Part shown: one piece after another, positions 1 through 7,087 of the stretch | How positions within the stretch are numbered: the first letter of the stretch is position 1 | Layout: every line of letters begins with the position of its first letter | Source of the DNA: JAYREN01 sp041908845 | GTDB taxonomy: Bacteria; Acidobacteriota; Holophagae; Holophagales; Holophagaceae | Length of the DNA stretch: 14,854 nt | NCBI GenBank assembly: GCA_041908845.1 | Contig: JAYREN010000066.1 | Location: forward strand, 1-14,854 | Direction: 5' to 3' | Position numbers and translations under genes: made by a program | Notes under the pieces: generated by a model | Told to the model about the DNA's origin: nothing | The model's database searches: none | Seen by the model: only the letters and a program-made list of their open reading frames with translations

Positions 1-52
1 TGCCCTTTCCGCTGCCGGGAGGGCCAAGAAGGATGTGAACCTTCTCGTTCAT
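1..52 (-). CDS. adk: Adenylate kinase, N-terminal fragment (cut by window edge)
   Basis: Only the first 17 codons are in the window; the gene continues past the left edge. The reading begins MNEKVHILLGPPGSGKG. GPPGSGKG is the Walker A/P-loop of adenylate kinase, which catalyses ATP + AMP to 2 ADP in the cytoplasm. The ATG overlaps the secY stop codon in an ATGA arrangement (4-bp overlap), so translation is probably coupled to secY. An AGGA about 9 nt upstream, inside the end of secY, may be the ribosome site. adk directly after secY is the common order in spc operons, which supports the call despite the short fragment. Another P-loop kinase cannot be excluded from 17 residues alone. Confidence 0.88.
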   Translation of the reverse strand, partial: MNEKVHILLGPPGSGKG

Positions 53-1395
53 TTTGCTTTTCCTGTAGCACGGGCCGAGCGGCCCCCACGCACCCGGCCC
101 TGCTCCAGGAATCCGTCGTAGTGACGCATCACCTGGTAGCTGTCCAGCTGGGAGATGGTATCCATGGCAACACCCACCACGATCAGCAGCGAGGTGCCGC
201 CGTAGTAGAAATTGAGGCCGGGCATGCTGTTCATGATCACCAGCGGCACGATCGAGATGGCCGCCAGGTAAACGGCGCCCACAAAAGTCAGCTTGGAGAG
301 CACGCCATCCATGTAGACGCTGGTTTCCTTGCCCGGGCGGATGCCCGGAATGTAGCCGCCGGAGCGTTTCATGTTCTCAGCGGTTTCGTCTGGATTGAAT
401 ACGATGCTGGTGTAGAAGAAAGCAAAGAAGATCACCACGCCCACGAAGATTGGCGTGTAGTACCAGAAATGGGTCTGGGCATTAGTGTAGGCAGAGAGTT
501 TGGCGAGCCACTGCCAGCCCGTGAACTGAGCAATGGTCTGAGGGAAAAAGATCACCGAACTGGCGAAGATGACGGGCATCACGCCGGCAGTATTGACCTT
601 GAGGGGCAGGTAGGAACTACGCTGACTGGCCATGCGGGAGGAATCAACACGCCGCGCATAGTGGATGGGAATGCGCCGATAGGCGTTCTCCACCATGACC
701 ACCGCCAGGAGTACCGCAACCATGGCGAACAGGAGCAGGAAGAACACACCCGGAGGAGCCACATTGGCCTTCTGGAGAATGGAGTCCCTAAACATGGTGC
801 CGATGGTCTGTACAGCCTTGGGCAGGCCTGCCACGATGCCGGCAAAGATCAGCAGCGAGATGCCGTTGCCCACCCCGCGCTCGGTGATCTGTTCACCCAG
901 CCACATCACAAAGATGCTGCCCGTCGCCAGGGTGAAGGCGCACATAAACTTGAAGCCCATACCGGGATTCACAACCACGTCCGGTCCCATGCTTTGGGCC
1001 ATGGCACCGATGCCGAAGCCTTGGACAAAGGCCAGACCTACCGTGAGGAAACGAGTCCACTGATTAATCTTCTGACGACCAGCCTCGCCCTCTTTCTTCT
1101 GGAGGTTCTCCAGGGTGGGCACTACAGCGCCCATCAACTGAAGCACAATGCTGGCCGTGATGTAGGGTGTGATCCCCAGGGCGAACACGGAGAATTTCTT
1201 GAAAGCGCCGCCCGAAAACAGGTCGACCACGTTAAGCAGCCCGCCAGCCTTGTCCAGGTTTGCAGCCAGGACCTCGGCATTCACGCCGGGCACGGACACA
1301 TGCACCCCAAGCCTGTAGATCACCAGCATGACCAGCGTGAACAGCAGGCGCTTGCGGAGTTCGGGATTACTAAAGAGCTGCCGGAGGCGTTCCAT
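49..1395 (-). CDS. secY: Preprotein translocase subunit SecY
   Basis: SecY is the channel subunit of the SecYEG translocon in the inner membrane. It passes unfolded secretory proteins from SecA and inserts membrane proteins. The 448 residues match the family (about 430-445) and show many hydrophobic spans, starting with the N-terminal helix that contains LLFTLVMLVIYRLG. The cytoplasmic loop and C-terminal part carry the family segment SGGYIPGIRPGKET before the last helices. The N-terminus MERLRQLFSNPELRKR is a normal SecY start. The gene lies 12 bp after rplO; its Shine-Dalgarno is poor (AAGG formed by the rplO stop, about 11 nt away), so coupling to rplO is likely. Its stop overlaps the adk start. 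No truncation or frameshift is seen. Confidence 0.98.
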   Translation of the reverse strand: MERLRQLFSNPELRKRLLFTLVMLVIYRLGVHVSVPGVNAEVLAANLDKAGGLLNVVDLFSGGAFKKFSVFALGITPYITASIVLQLMGAVVPTLENLQKKEGEAGRQKINQWTRFLTVGLAFVQGFGIGAMAQSMGPDVVVNPGMGFKFMCAFTLATGSIFVMWLGEQITERGVGNGISLLIFAGIVAGLPKAVQTIGTMFRDSILQKANVAPPGVFFLLLFAMVAVLLAVVMVENAYRRIPIHYARRVDSSRMASQRSSYLPLKVNTAGVMPVIFASSVIFFPQTIAQFTGWQWLAKLSAYTNAQTHFWYYTPIFVGVVIFFAFFYTSIVFNPDETAENMKRSGGYIPGIRPGKETSVYMDGVLSKLTFVGAVYLAAISIVPLVIMNSMPGLNFYYGGTSLLIVVGVAMDTISQLDSYQVMRHYDGFLEQGRVRGGRSARATGKAK

Positions 1396-1407
1396 CAGGA
1401 CCAGGCC

Positions 1408-1869
1408 TTACTGAACAGGCTTGGGAGTGGGTTCCTGAATGGAGCCACCCTTGGCGGTGATGGCCTCGCGGGCCCCCTTGGTGACACGATCAGCCACCAC
1501 GGTCACCTTTAGGCTGAGTTCGCCTGAGGCAAGCACCACGATCTTTTGGATGGTGGAATTGACGAGCTTCTTCTCGCGCAGCGTCTCGAGGCTGACGGTC
1601 TCGCCATCCTTGAAGTTGTTCGAGATGAGCTCCAGTCCGATTTCCTTGGTGACGGCGGCGTGGACATTGGTGAAGCCGCGCTTGGGAAGACGGCGATGCA
1701 GGGGCATCTGACCGCCTTCAAAACCGCGCTTGGCACTGTAGCCGCGACGGGACTTCTGGCCCTTTTCGCCACGGGTGGCGGTCTTGCCCATGCCGGAGCC
1801 GGGGCCGCGACCCACGCGCTTCCGAGTCTTGACGGCGCCCTCGGCGGGCTTGAGTTCGTTGAGCTTCAT
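1408..1869 (-). CDS. rplO: 50S ribosomal protein L15
   Basis: L15 is a late-assembling large-subunit protein that binds 23S rRNA. It is 153 aa, slightly longer than E. coli L15 (144). The basic, glycine-rich N-terminal extension is clear (RVGRGPGSGMGKT, residues 18-30, then a run of Lys/Arg and RRGYSAKRGFEGGQMPL), as expected for the rRNA-penetrating arm. The globular C-terminal half follows and ends in a Pro-rich tail. An AAGGAG lies upstream of the ATG and overlaps the rpmD stop region (3-bp gap). The position between rpmD and secY is the standard spc order. Confidence 0.98.
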   Translation of the reverse strand: MKLNELKPAEGAVKTRKRVGRGPGSGMGKTATRGEKGQKSRRGYSAKRGFEGGQMPLHRRLPKRGFTNVHAAVTKEIGLELISNNFKDGETVSLETLREKKLVNSTIQKIVVLASGELSLKVTVVADRVTKGAREAITAKGGSIQEPTPKPVQ

Positions 1870-1872
1870 GAC

Positions 1873-2070
1873 CTACTCCTTGACCGACACAGCGACGAGG
1901 TGAGGAATGAGCTTGACGATGCCATGCACATTCGGCGTGTACTCGCACTGACGGGTATCACCCACCTTCTTCAGGCCCAGGGTCTGAACGAAGGCCCGGT
2001 GCTTGGGGGTGGTGCAGATGGTGGAACGCACGAGCTTGATGACGACCTGCTTTCCGATCAGGTTGGACAT
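1873..2070 (-). CDS. rpmD: 50S ribosomal protein L30
   Basis: L30 is a small large-subunit protein, absent from some bacterial lineages but present here. The start is set at the ATG giving MSNLIGKQVVIKLVRS (65 aa), because GGAGG lies 6 nt upstream and the rpsE stop is one base before it (TAA-C-ATG). The open frame extends nine codons further into rpsE, but that start would lack the family N-terminus. The segments KQVVIKLVRSTICTTPKHR and LGLKKVGDTR are typical of L30. In the family a shared beta-alpha-beta fold contacts 23S rRNA. It sits in the usual rpsE-rpmD-rplO order. Confidence 0.96.
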   Translation of the reverse strand: MSNLIGKQVVIKLVRSTICTTPKHRAFVQTLGLKKVGDTRQCEYTPNVHGIVKLIPHLVAVSVKE

Positions 2071-2071
2071 G

Positions 2072-2587
2072 TTAGGCCTCCGCCTGGTCGATGCCACGGT
2101 TGGTCATGACCGTGTAGGGATCCATGAGACTGTTGAACCCGGCAAAGGTGGCGCGAACCACGTTGTGGGGATTCGAGGAGCCCAGACTCTTGGTGAGCAC
2201 GTTGTGGATGCCGGCGGCCTCCATGATGGCGCGCACCGTGGCGCCGGCGATCACGCCGGTGCCCTCAGGAGCGGGCTTCATCAGGACGGATCCGGATCCG
2301 AAACGACCCGTGATGGGGTGCGGAATCGAGCCGTTGGAGGTCACGGGAACGCGGGTCATGTTGCGCTTGGCAGCCTCGATGCCCTTCTTGATGGCCGAGG
2401 GGACTTCCAGCGCCTTGCCGAGACCGAACCCGACCTTGCCCCGACCGTCGCCCACGACGACCAATGCGGAGAAGGAGAAGTTCTTGCCGCCCTTCACCAC
2501 CTTGGTGACGCGACCCACGTAGATGACCTGATCCTTGAACTCGCTCTGCTGCGGGGTCTCGGCGGTGTTCTTGGCTTCTGCGGACAT
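2072..2587 (-). CDS. rpsE: 30S ribosomal protein S5
   Basis: S5 helps decoding fidelity and mRNA handling on the small subunit. The chosen start is the ATG giving MSAEAKNTAE (171 aa). A TTG five codons upstream is also open but overlaps the rplR stop, whereas the ATG has GAGGGG just upstream. The N-terminal dsRBD-like domain contains VGRVTKVVKGGK, the loop where spectinomycin-resistance mutations arise in other species; it looks wild type. FSALVVVGDGRGKVGFGLGK and the C-terminal domain with EGTGVIAGATVRAIMEAAG are diagnostic. The spacer to rplR is 11 bp and includes a run of eight G on the coding strand that forms part of the ribosome site. Confidence 0.97.
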   Translation of the reverse strand: MSAEAKNTAETPQQSEFKDQVIYVGRVTKVVKGGKNFSFSALVVVGDGRGKVGFGLGKALEVPSAIKKGIEAAKRNMTRVPVTSNGSIPHPITGRFGSGSVLMKPAPEGTGVIAGATVRAIMEAAGIHNVLTKSLGSSNPHNVVRATFAGFNSLMDPYTVMTNRGIDQAEA

Positions 2588-2598
2588 GAGCCCCCCCC

Positions 2599-2961
2599 TC
2601 AAAACTGCAACCCGGCTTCGCGGGCGCTGTCAGCCAGCGCCTTGACGCGGCCGTGATAGACGTAGCCATTGCGGTCGAAGACCACCGCCGTGACGCCCAA
2701 CTCCTTGAGCCGGGTGGCGATGCTGGCACCGACAGCCTTTGCGGCCTCGATGTTGGCGCCATTCTTCAGCGATCCGCGCAGATCCTTTTCCAGGCTGGAA
2801 GCCGAAGCCAGGGTGACACCCTTGGTATCGTCCACGGCCTGAACGTAAATGCGCTTGAGGCTCTTGTAAATGGTGAGACGCGGACGCTCAGGGGTACCCG
2901 AAATGCGGCCCCGGATGCGGGTCTTCGTCTTCTGGCGACGGACCTTGATTTCGTTAGCCAT
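2599..2961 (-). CDS. rplR: 50S ribosomal protein L18
   Basis: L18 binds 5S rRNA together with L5 and anchors it in the central protuberance. It is 120 aa, the normal bacterial length. The flexible basic N-terminus (KVRRQKTKTRIRGRISGTPERPRL) and the C-terminal region with VVFDRNGYVYHGRVKALADSAREAGL are family hallmarks. The start ATG has AAGGGGA about 6 nt upstream that overlaps the rplF stop; the rplF-rplR gap is 9 bp. Gene order rplF-rplR-rpsE is canonical. Confidence 0.98.
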   Translation of the reverse strand: MANEIKVRRQKTKTRIRGRISGTPERPRLTIYKSLKRIYVQAVDDTKGVTLASASSLEKDLRGSLKNGANIEAAKAVGASIATRLKELGVTAVVFDRNGYVYHGRVKALADSAREAGLQF

Positions 2962-2970
2962 GGTTTCCCC

Positions 2971-3507
2971 TTACTTCCCGGTCTTGCCGGCCTTGCGGCG
3001 GATGACTTCGCCGGTGTATTGGACGCCCTTGCCCTTGTAAGGCTCAGGCTTGCGGAACTTGCGGATGTCGGCAGCCACCTGTCCCACCACCTGCCGATCA
3101 TGGCCGGTGACGATGACATGAGTGCTCTTCTCGACAGCGATAGTGATGCCCGTGGGCGCGTCGTAGAAGATGGGGTGACTGTAGCCAAGGTCGAGGCGGA
3201 GTTTGGTGCCCTCCATGGCGGCCTTGTAGCCGACGCCCACGATATCCAGTTCCTTCTTCCAGCCTTCAGTAACGCCGGTCACGGCGTTCTGGATCAGGGA
3301 GCGGCAGAGACCGTGAAAAGCCCGGGTCTGGGACTCTTCGTTGGCGCGGGTGAGGTTGATGGAATCGGCCTGCACGTCGAGCGTGATCCCCTTGGGGACG
3401 GGGCAGAGAATCTTGCCCTTGGCGCCTTCGACGACGGCCTCAGCCCCGTTGACAGTGACTTTGACGCCTTTCGGCAGCGTCACGGGCTTCTTTCCGATGC
3501 GAGACAT
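2971..3507 (-). CDS. rplF: 50S ribosomal protein L6
   Basis: L6 is a two-domain 23S rRNA-binding protein near the factor-binding region of the large subunit. At 178 aa it matches the family (E. coli 177). The start MSRIGKKPVTLPKGV and the C-terminal segment EPYKGKGVQYTGEVIRRKAGK are near-invariant L6 signatures. A weak AAGGA lies about 8 nt before the ATG. The gap to rpsH is 33 bp, one of the larger gaps inside the spc block, but it shows no clear structure. Confidence 0.98.
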   Translation of the reverse strand: MSRIGKKPVTLPKGVKVTVNGAEAVVEGAKGKILCPVPKGITLDVQADSINLTRANEESQTRAFHGLCRSLIQNAVTGVTEGWKKELDIVGVGYKAAMEGTKLRLDLGYSHPIFYDAPTGITIAVEKSTHVIVTGHDRQVVGQVAADIRKFRKPEPYKGKGVQYTGEVIRRKAGKTGK

Positions 3508-3540
3508 GGTTGAATCCTTGGAAACGGGTTGAGCGGAGAA

Positions 3541-3936
3541 CTACCAGACGTGAGCGAGGATCTCGCCACCCACGTTCTGCTTGCGGGCATCCTTGCCCGT
3601 GAGCAGCCCCTTGGGCGTGGTGAGAATGGCGATACCGAGACCACCATTGACCTCGGAGATCTCATCGGCACCGGTGTAGACGCGAAGGCCAGGGCTCGAG
3701 ATGCGCTTGAGGCCGTGGATGACGGACTCGCCGCCCTTCACGTACTTCAGGTTCACCACGATGTAGTCACGACCCTCGTGTTCCACACTCTTGTAGCCGT
3801 GAATGTAGCCTTCCTGCTTCAGGATGGCGGAGAGGCGCTCCTTGATTTTGGAGGCAGGCACAACCACGGCATCGTGGCCGGCCATGATGCCATTGCGCAA
3901 ACGGGTGAGGTAATCGGCGATTGGATCGGTGTACAT
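3541..3936 (-). CDS. rpsH: 30S ribosomal protein S8
   Basis: S8 binds helix 21 of 16S rRNA and organises the central domain of the small subunit. In E. coli it also represses the spc operon by binding mRNA near the start of rplE. The 131-aa product begins MYTDPIADYLTRLRNG and has the C-terminal RNA-binding half with GLRVYTGADEISEV, GLGIAILTTPKGLLTGKDAR and VGGEILAHVW, all typical. AGAGGA precedes the ATG, and the gap from rpsN is 12 bp. A possible mRNA target is the structured rplX-rplE spacer (see findings), but binding is not shown. Confidence 0.98.
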   Translation of the reverse strand: MYTDPIADYLTRLRNGIMAGHDAVVVPASKIKERLSAILKQEGYIHGYKSVEHEGRDYIVVNLKYVKGGESVIHGLKRISSPGLRVYTGADEISEVNGGLGIAILTTPKGLLTGKDARKQNVGGEILAHVW

Positions 3937-3948
3937 GGTTTCCTCTTC

Positions 3949-4134
3949 TTACCAGGAGGACTTCTGAACGCCGGGAAGTTCGCCGGCTAGGGCGTGCTTC
4001 CGGAAGCACAGTCGGCAGAGTTCGAACTTGCGCATGAAGCCACGGGCGCGACCACAGAGCTTGCAGCGGTTGCGGTGCTGGGTGGAAAACTTGGGCTTGG
4101 AAGCGTCTTTGTATCTTTTCGCGAGGCGAGCCAT
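3949..4134 (-). CDS. rpsN: 30S ribosomal protein S14, zinc-binding short form
   Basis: S14 contacts 16S rRNA in the small-subunit head. This is the short 61-aa type Z form, with four cysteines at residues 24, 27, 40 and 43 (CKLC and CRLC) forming a zinc knuckle, unlike the roughly 100-aa cysteine-free form of E. coli. The N-terminus MARLAKRYKDASKPKF and the C-terminal LAGELPGVQKSSW are standard. CAGGAG lies 5 nt before the ATG. Spacing to rplE is 12 bp. In many bacteria that carry only the Zn form, ribosomes serve as a zinc store; whether a second Zn-independent paralogue exists cannot be seen here. Confidence 0.98.
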   Translation of the reverse strand: MARLAKRYKDASKPKFSTQHRNRCKLCGRARGFMRKFELCRLCFRKHALAGELPGVQKSSW

Positions 4135-4146
4135 GGGTTCTCCTGA

Positions 4147-4701
4147 CTACTTGCGGAAGGGCATGCCGAGGTGGGCGAGCATGGCCCGAGCCTCAGCGTC
4201 GGTGGGCGCGGAAGTCACGAAGGTCACGTTCATGCCCTTGATCTTCTCCACGCGCGAGTAATCGATTTCCTGGAAGATCAACTGGTCCTTGAGACCCAGC
4301 GTGTAGTTGCCGCGGCCATCGAAGGACTTGGTGGGCACGCCGCGGAAATCACGGACACGGGGGAGGGACAGACTCACGAGCCGGTCGAAGAACTCCCACA
4401 TGCGCTCGCCCCGCAGGGTCACCATGCAGGCGATGGGCATGCCCTCGCGCAGCTTGAACTGGGCGACGCTCTTCTTGGCCTTGCGGATCACGGGCTTCTG
4501 GCCTGCGATGGCGGTGAGCTCTTCCACGGCGACATCCAGCGTCTTGATGTTCTGGATGGCGTCGCCGACGCCCATGTTGATCACGATCTTCTGGAGTCGC
4601 GGCACCTGCATCGTGCTGGTGTACGCAAATTCCTCTTTGAGCTTCGACACCACTTCGGTGCGATAGCGGGCCTTGATGCGGGGCTCCGCATTACTAGGCA
4701 T
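4147..4701 (-). CDS. rplE: 50S ribosomal protein L5
   Basis: L5 binds 5S rRNA and contacts the P-site tRNA in the large-subunit central protuberance. The ATG at 4701 (MPSNAEPRIKARY, 184 aa) is preferred over one four codons upstream, because GGAGGA sits 5 nt before it and the upstream ATG has no good ribosome site. Internal signatures include LQKIVINMGVGDA, GQKPVIRKAKKSVAQFKLREG and the C-terminal GMNVTFVTSAPTDAEARAMLAHLGMPF. It is preceded by an unusually long 177-bp structured spacer after rplX, whereas most neighbouring gaps are under 15 bp. Translation of this and the following spc genes could be controlled there. Confidence 0.97.
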   Translation of the reverse strand: MPSNAEPRIKARYRTEVVSKLKEEFAYTSTMQVPRLQKIVINMGVGDAIQNIKTLDVAVEELTAIAGQKPVIRKAKKSVAQFKLREGMPIACMVTLRGERMWEFFDRLVSLSLPRVRDFRGVPTKSFDGRGNYTLGLKDQLIFQEIDYSRVEKIKGMNVTFVTSAPTDAEARAMLAHLGMPFRK

Positions 4702-4878
4702 CAGTTCCTCCATTTCCGGGGGGCGACTACGCCCTGCGGGTTCGGGAGAGCGAAAGGGCTTGGGTTCCGGCGGTCCGGCCCGTTTCCTTTCAACCTCGGG
4801 TTTTCAAGCAGTTCCGCCGACAGCGATCCGTCGGCGGAACGAACAGTATCTCACAACAGCTCAAATCACGAAGTGATT
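4702..4878 (-). other. rplX-rplE spacer, 177 bp, structured, no gene
   Basis: No coding frame with a ribosome site is seen. On the transcript the spacer begins with a small hairpin at the rplX stop. About 23 nt later comes a perfect 11-bp hairpin, then a GC-rich stretch containing GGGCG-TAGT-CGCCC, and finally the rplE ribosome site. A 177-bp gap here is unusual given the tight packing elsewhere. In E. coli the S8 repressor target of the spc operon lies at the rplX-rplE boundary, so this is a natural candidate regulatory region. That role is inferred from position only. Confidence 0.6.
4811..4840 (-). promoter_or_regulatory. Perfect 11-bp hairpin in rplX-rplE leader
   Basis: The arms GTTCCGCCGAC (4811-4821) and GTCGGCGGAAC (4830-4840) are exact reverse complements around an 8-nt loop. 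There is no T-run on either side, so this does not look like an intrinsic terminator. A GTTCCG in the 5' arm on the transcript can also pair with CGGAAC further downstream, so an alternative fold is possible. It may be an RNA regulatory or processing element of the spc transcript. Confidence 0.6.
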
Positions 4879-4879
4879 T
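4863..4879 (-). promoter_or_regulatory. Small hairpin at the rplX stop codon
   Basis: AAATCAC (4863-4869) and GTGATTT (4873-4879) form a perfect 7-bp stem with a 3-nt loop. The stem reaches the last base of the rplX stop codon. It is AT-rich compared with the surrounding DNA and has no long T tract after it in the transcribed direction. It may limit ribosome read-through effects or act as part of the larger spacer fold. Confidence 0.4.
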
Positions 4880-5154
4880 TATGCCGTGCGCTTGCGGGTG
4901 GGCTTTTGGGTGGCCGGATCCACGAGCATCACGTTGGACGCGTGGATGGAGGCTTCCTTGGTGACAATGCCGCCTTCGGCGCCGGTCTGGGGATTGGGCT
5001 TGGTGGCCTTCTTGATCATGTTGATGCCGGCCACGACCACGCGATTGCTGGCAGGAGACACCTTCGTGATCTGGCCGCGCTTGCCGCGGTCCTTCCCGGT
5101 GATGACGACGACTTCGTCGCCCTTCTTGAGCTTCATCTTGACTGGCTTTTCCAT
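4879..5154 (-). CDS. rplX: 50S ribosomal protein L24
   Basis: L24 is one of the two assembly initiators of the large subunit and binds the 5' end of 23S rRNA. The ATG at 5154 (91 aa) overlaps the rplN stop by one base (TGATG) and has GAGGTG 6 nt upstream, so it is chosen. A GTG directly before it and an ATG six codons later (MKLKKGDEVVVITGK, the classical L24 N-terminus) are alternatives; the later one lacks a ribosome site. The KOW motif is clear in KKGDEVVVITGKDRGKRG. Length is a little shorter than E. coli (104) but normal for the family. Confidence 0.95.
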   Translation of the reverse strand: MEKPVKMKLKKGDEVVVITGKDRGKRGQITKVSPASNRVVVAGINMIKKATKPNPQTGAEGGIVTKEASIHASNVMLVDPATQKPTRKRTA

Positions 5155-5522
5155 CACAGCACCTCAGGAGCGAGGGAGACGATCTTCATGTACTTCCGCT
5201 CGCGCAGTTCACGGGCCACGGGGCCGAACACGCGGGTGCCAACGGGTTCGCCATCCTTCTTGATGATGACGGCGGCGTTCTCGTCGAAGCGGATGTAGGA
5301 ACCATCCTTGCGACGGAAGGCCTTGCGCTGCCGGACGATGACGGCCTGAACCACGGCCTTCTTCTTCACGGTGCCACCCGGGATGGCTTCCTTGACGGAG
5401 GCAGTGATGACGTCGCCGATTTGGGCGATCCTGCCGACCCCGCCGCCCAGCGGCAGGATGCAGCAGATTTTCTTGGCGCCGGAGTTATCGGCGACCGTGA
5501 GCATGGTACCCATCTGGATCAT
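5154..5522 (-). CDS. rplN: 50S ribosomal protein L14
   Basis: L14 forms intersubunit bridges and contacts L19 and 16S helix 14. It is 122 aa, the standard length. MIQMGTMLTVADNSGAKK at the start, IGDVITASVKEAIPGG in the middle and the C-terminal VFGPVARELRERKYMKIVSLAPEVL are highly conserved L14 segments. AAGGAGG, overlapping the rpsQ stop, lies 4 nt before the ATG. The gene ends in a 1-base overlap with the rplX start, which suggests translational coupling. Confidence 0.99.
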   Translation of the reverse strand: MIQMGTMLTVADNSGAKKICCILPLGGGVGRIAQIGDVITASVKEAIPGGTVKKKAVVQAVIVRQRKAFRRKDGSYIRFDENAAVIIKKDGEPVGTRVFGPVARELRERKYMKIVSLAPEVL

Positions 5523-5531
5523 GTCGCCTCC

Positions 5532-5789
5532 TTACTCGCCGGCTTTCTGGACGATCTCAAGGACCGTCCAGCGCTTGCGCTTGGACAGGGGTCGCGACTC
5601 TACGATCTTGACCACGTCGCCGATCTGGCAGGCGTTGGTCTCGTCGTGAGCCATAAATTTCTTGCTCTGCTTGACCGTGCGGCTGTAGAGAGGGTGCTGG
5701 AACTTGCGCTCCACCTTCACCACGACCGTCTTGTCGGCCTTGTTGGATACCACGATGCCGCTGCGGATCATTTTCTGTTCTAGGCTCAT
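5532..5789 (-). CDS. rpsQ: 30S ribosomal protein S17
   Basis: S17 is a primary 16S rRNA-binding protein of the small-subunit body with an OB fold. It is 85 aa (E. coli 84). Signatures are SGIVVSNKADKTVVVKVERKF, HPLYSRTVKQSKKFMAHDE and CQIGDVVKIVESRPLSKRKRW. GAGGTAG lies just before the ATG and overlaps the rpmC stop; the gap is 8 bp. Position rpmC-rpsQ-rplN is canonical. Confidence 0.98.
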   Translation of the reverse strand: MSLEQKMIRSGIVVSNKADKTVVVKVERKFQHPLYSRTVKQSKKFMAHDETNACQIGDVVKIVESRPLSKRKRWTVLEIVQKAGE

Positions 5790-5797
5790 GGTCTACC

Positions 5798-5998
5798 TCA
5801 CGCCAGCTTCATCTTGAGCGCGGTCTTGACGCGGGCGAGTTCTCGGCGGGTCTTCCGGATCTCGGCGGTGTTTTCCACCTGGCCCACGGCGTGCTGGAAG
5901 CGGAGGGTGAAACGCTTGGCGGCCAGGTCGGCCTCCAACTGCGCCAGTTCCTCGATGCTCTTGCCAGCGAGTTCGCTGAATGGATTCTTCTTGTTCAT
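5798..5998 (-). CDS. rpmC: 50S ribosomal protein L29
   Basis: L29 is a two-helix protein near the exit tunnel that helps dock trigger factor and SRP. The ATG giving MNKKNPFSELAGKSIEELAQ (66 aa) is used, because GAGAGG precedes it; the frame runs 18 codons further upstream, but that lies inside rplP and lacks family similarity. The helical hairpin, rich in Glu, Leu, Lys and Arg, contains LEADLAAKRFTLRFQHAVGQ and TAEIRKTRRELARVKTAL, as expected. Confidence 0.95.
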   Translation of the reverse strand: MNKKNPFSELAGKSIEELAQLEADLAAKRFTLRFQHAVGQVENTAEIRKTRRELARVKTALKMKLA

Positions 5999-6008
5999 CT
6001 CGATCCTC

Positions 6009-6428
6009 TCACTCTTCCGGCGGGGTGCGGGAGACGAAGTCGGAGGCCACACAGAGCTTCATCTGGGCCAGGCGCAGGGCTTCGCGGGCGGTTTCTTCAT
6101 CCACACCCTCCATCTCGAAGAGGATCTTGCCGGGCCGGACAACGGCCACCCAGCCATCCGGCGCGCCCTTGCCAGAACCCATGCGGGTCTCAGCGGGCTT
6201 GCTGGTGGTGGGCTTGTCGGGGAAGATCCGGATCCAGATGCGTCCACCGCGCTTGATGTGGCGCGTCATCGCGATACGGGCGGCCTCGATCTGGCGGTTG
6301 GTCACCCACGCATGCTCGAGCGCCTTCAGGCCGAAATCGCCGAAGGAGAGCTCGTTGCCGCGGGTGGCGACGCCGCGGGTGCGGCCCTTCATGATCTTGC
6401 GGTGCTTGACTTTATTCGGCATCAACAT
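6009..6428 (-). CDS. rplP: 50S ribosomal protein L16
   Basis: L16 sits near the peptidyl-transferase centre and A-site tRNA. At 139 aa it matches the family (E. coli 136). The N-terminus MLMPNKVKHRKIMKGRTRG, the central GGRIWIRIFPDKPTTSKPAETRMG and GKGAPDGWVAVVRPGKILFE are diagnostic; the arginine in TRMG aligns with the one hydroxylated in E. coli L16. GAGGTG at the rpsC stop is the ribosome site. The first ATG is preferred over the one two codons later because MLMP is the common family start. Confidence 0.98.
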   Translation of the reverse strand: MLMPNKVKHRKIMKGRTRGVATRGNELSFGDFGLKALEHAWVTNRQIEAARIAMTRHIKRGGRIWIRIFPDKPTTSKPAETRMGSGKGAPDGWVAVVRPGKILFEMEGVDEETAREALRLAQMKLCVASDFVSRTPPEE

Positions 6429-6437
6429 GGGTTCACC

Positions 6438-7085
6438 TCAGCGCTTGACGGTTTCAACGGCCGCTTCGCCCAGGTTGACCCAGACTTTGACGCCGATGAT
6501 TCCGTAGGTGGTGCGAGCCTCGGCAAAGCCATAGTCGACATTGACCCGGATGGTCTGAAGAGGCATCTGACCGGAGAGGTAGTCCTCGGTCCGGGCGATC
6601 TCGGCGCCATTGAGACGGCCGGAGACCTTGATCTTGAAGCCCTTGGCGCCAAAACGGATGGCGGCCTCCTCGGCCTTGCGCATGGCACGCCGGAAGGCGA
6701 TGCGACGCTCAAGCTGCTGAGCCACACCCTCGGCGACGAGCTGTGCGTCGACTTCGGGCTTCTTGATCTCCTGGATATCGACGCTCACGGGGCGCTTAAG
6801 GCGGGCCTGGAGATCCTCGCGGAGCTTGTCGATCTCGGCGCCCTTGCGGCCGATGACGATGCCAGGACGGGCGGTGAAGATGCGCACGGTGACCTTGTCG
6901 GCGGCGCGCTCGATGTCGATCTTGGAGACCATGGCGTTGAGGCCGTGGAGCTGCGCCTTGAGTTCCTTGCGGAGCTTCAGGTCCTCGTGGAGCAGGGTGG
7001 CGTAGTCACGCTTGGCGTACCACTTGCTCTTCCAGTTCTTGTTGTGAACCAGGCGGAAGCCGTATGGATGAACTTTCTGACCCAT
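6438..7085 (-). CDS. rpsC: 30S ribosomal protein S3
   Basis: S3 lies at the mRNA entry channel and contributes to helicase activity of the ribosome. It is 215 aa, within the family range. MGQKVHPYGFRLV is the universal start. A type II KH domain shows GIVIGRKG at residues 75-82, and the C-terminal domain contains GFKIKVSGRLNGAEIARTE, QTIRVNVDYGFAEARTTYG and IIGVKVWVN. A strong GGGAGGAG precedes the ATG and overlaps the rplV stop (2-bp gap). Confidence 0.99.
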   Translation of the reverse strand: MGQKVHPYGFRLVHNKNWKSKWYAKRDYATLLHEDLKLRKELKAQLHGLNAMVSKIDIERAADKVTVRIFTARPGIVIGRKGAEIDKLREDLQARLKRPVSVDIQEIKKPEVDAQLVAEGVAQQLERRIAFRRAMRKAEEAAIRFGAKGFKIKVSGRLNGAEIARTEDYLSGQMPLQTIRVNVDYGFAEARTTYGIIGVKVWVNLGEAAVETVKR

Positions 7086-7087
7086 GG

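Noticed and set aside
121..1512. Long plus-strand open frame opposite secY
   Set aside because: It mirrors secY codon bias, with many His/Asp/Glu residues and no recognisable domain.
4841..4860. Possible weak -10 element (GATACT preceded by TGA) in the rplX-rplE spacer
   Set aside because: No acceptable -35 at 16-18 bp was found, and the match is only four of six bases.
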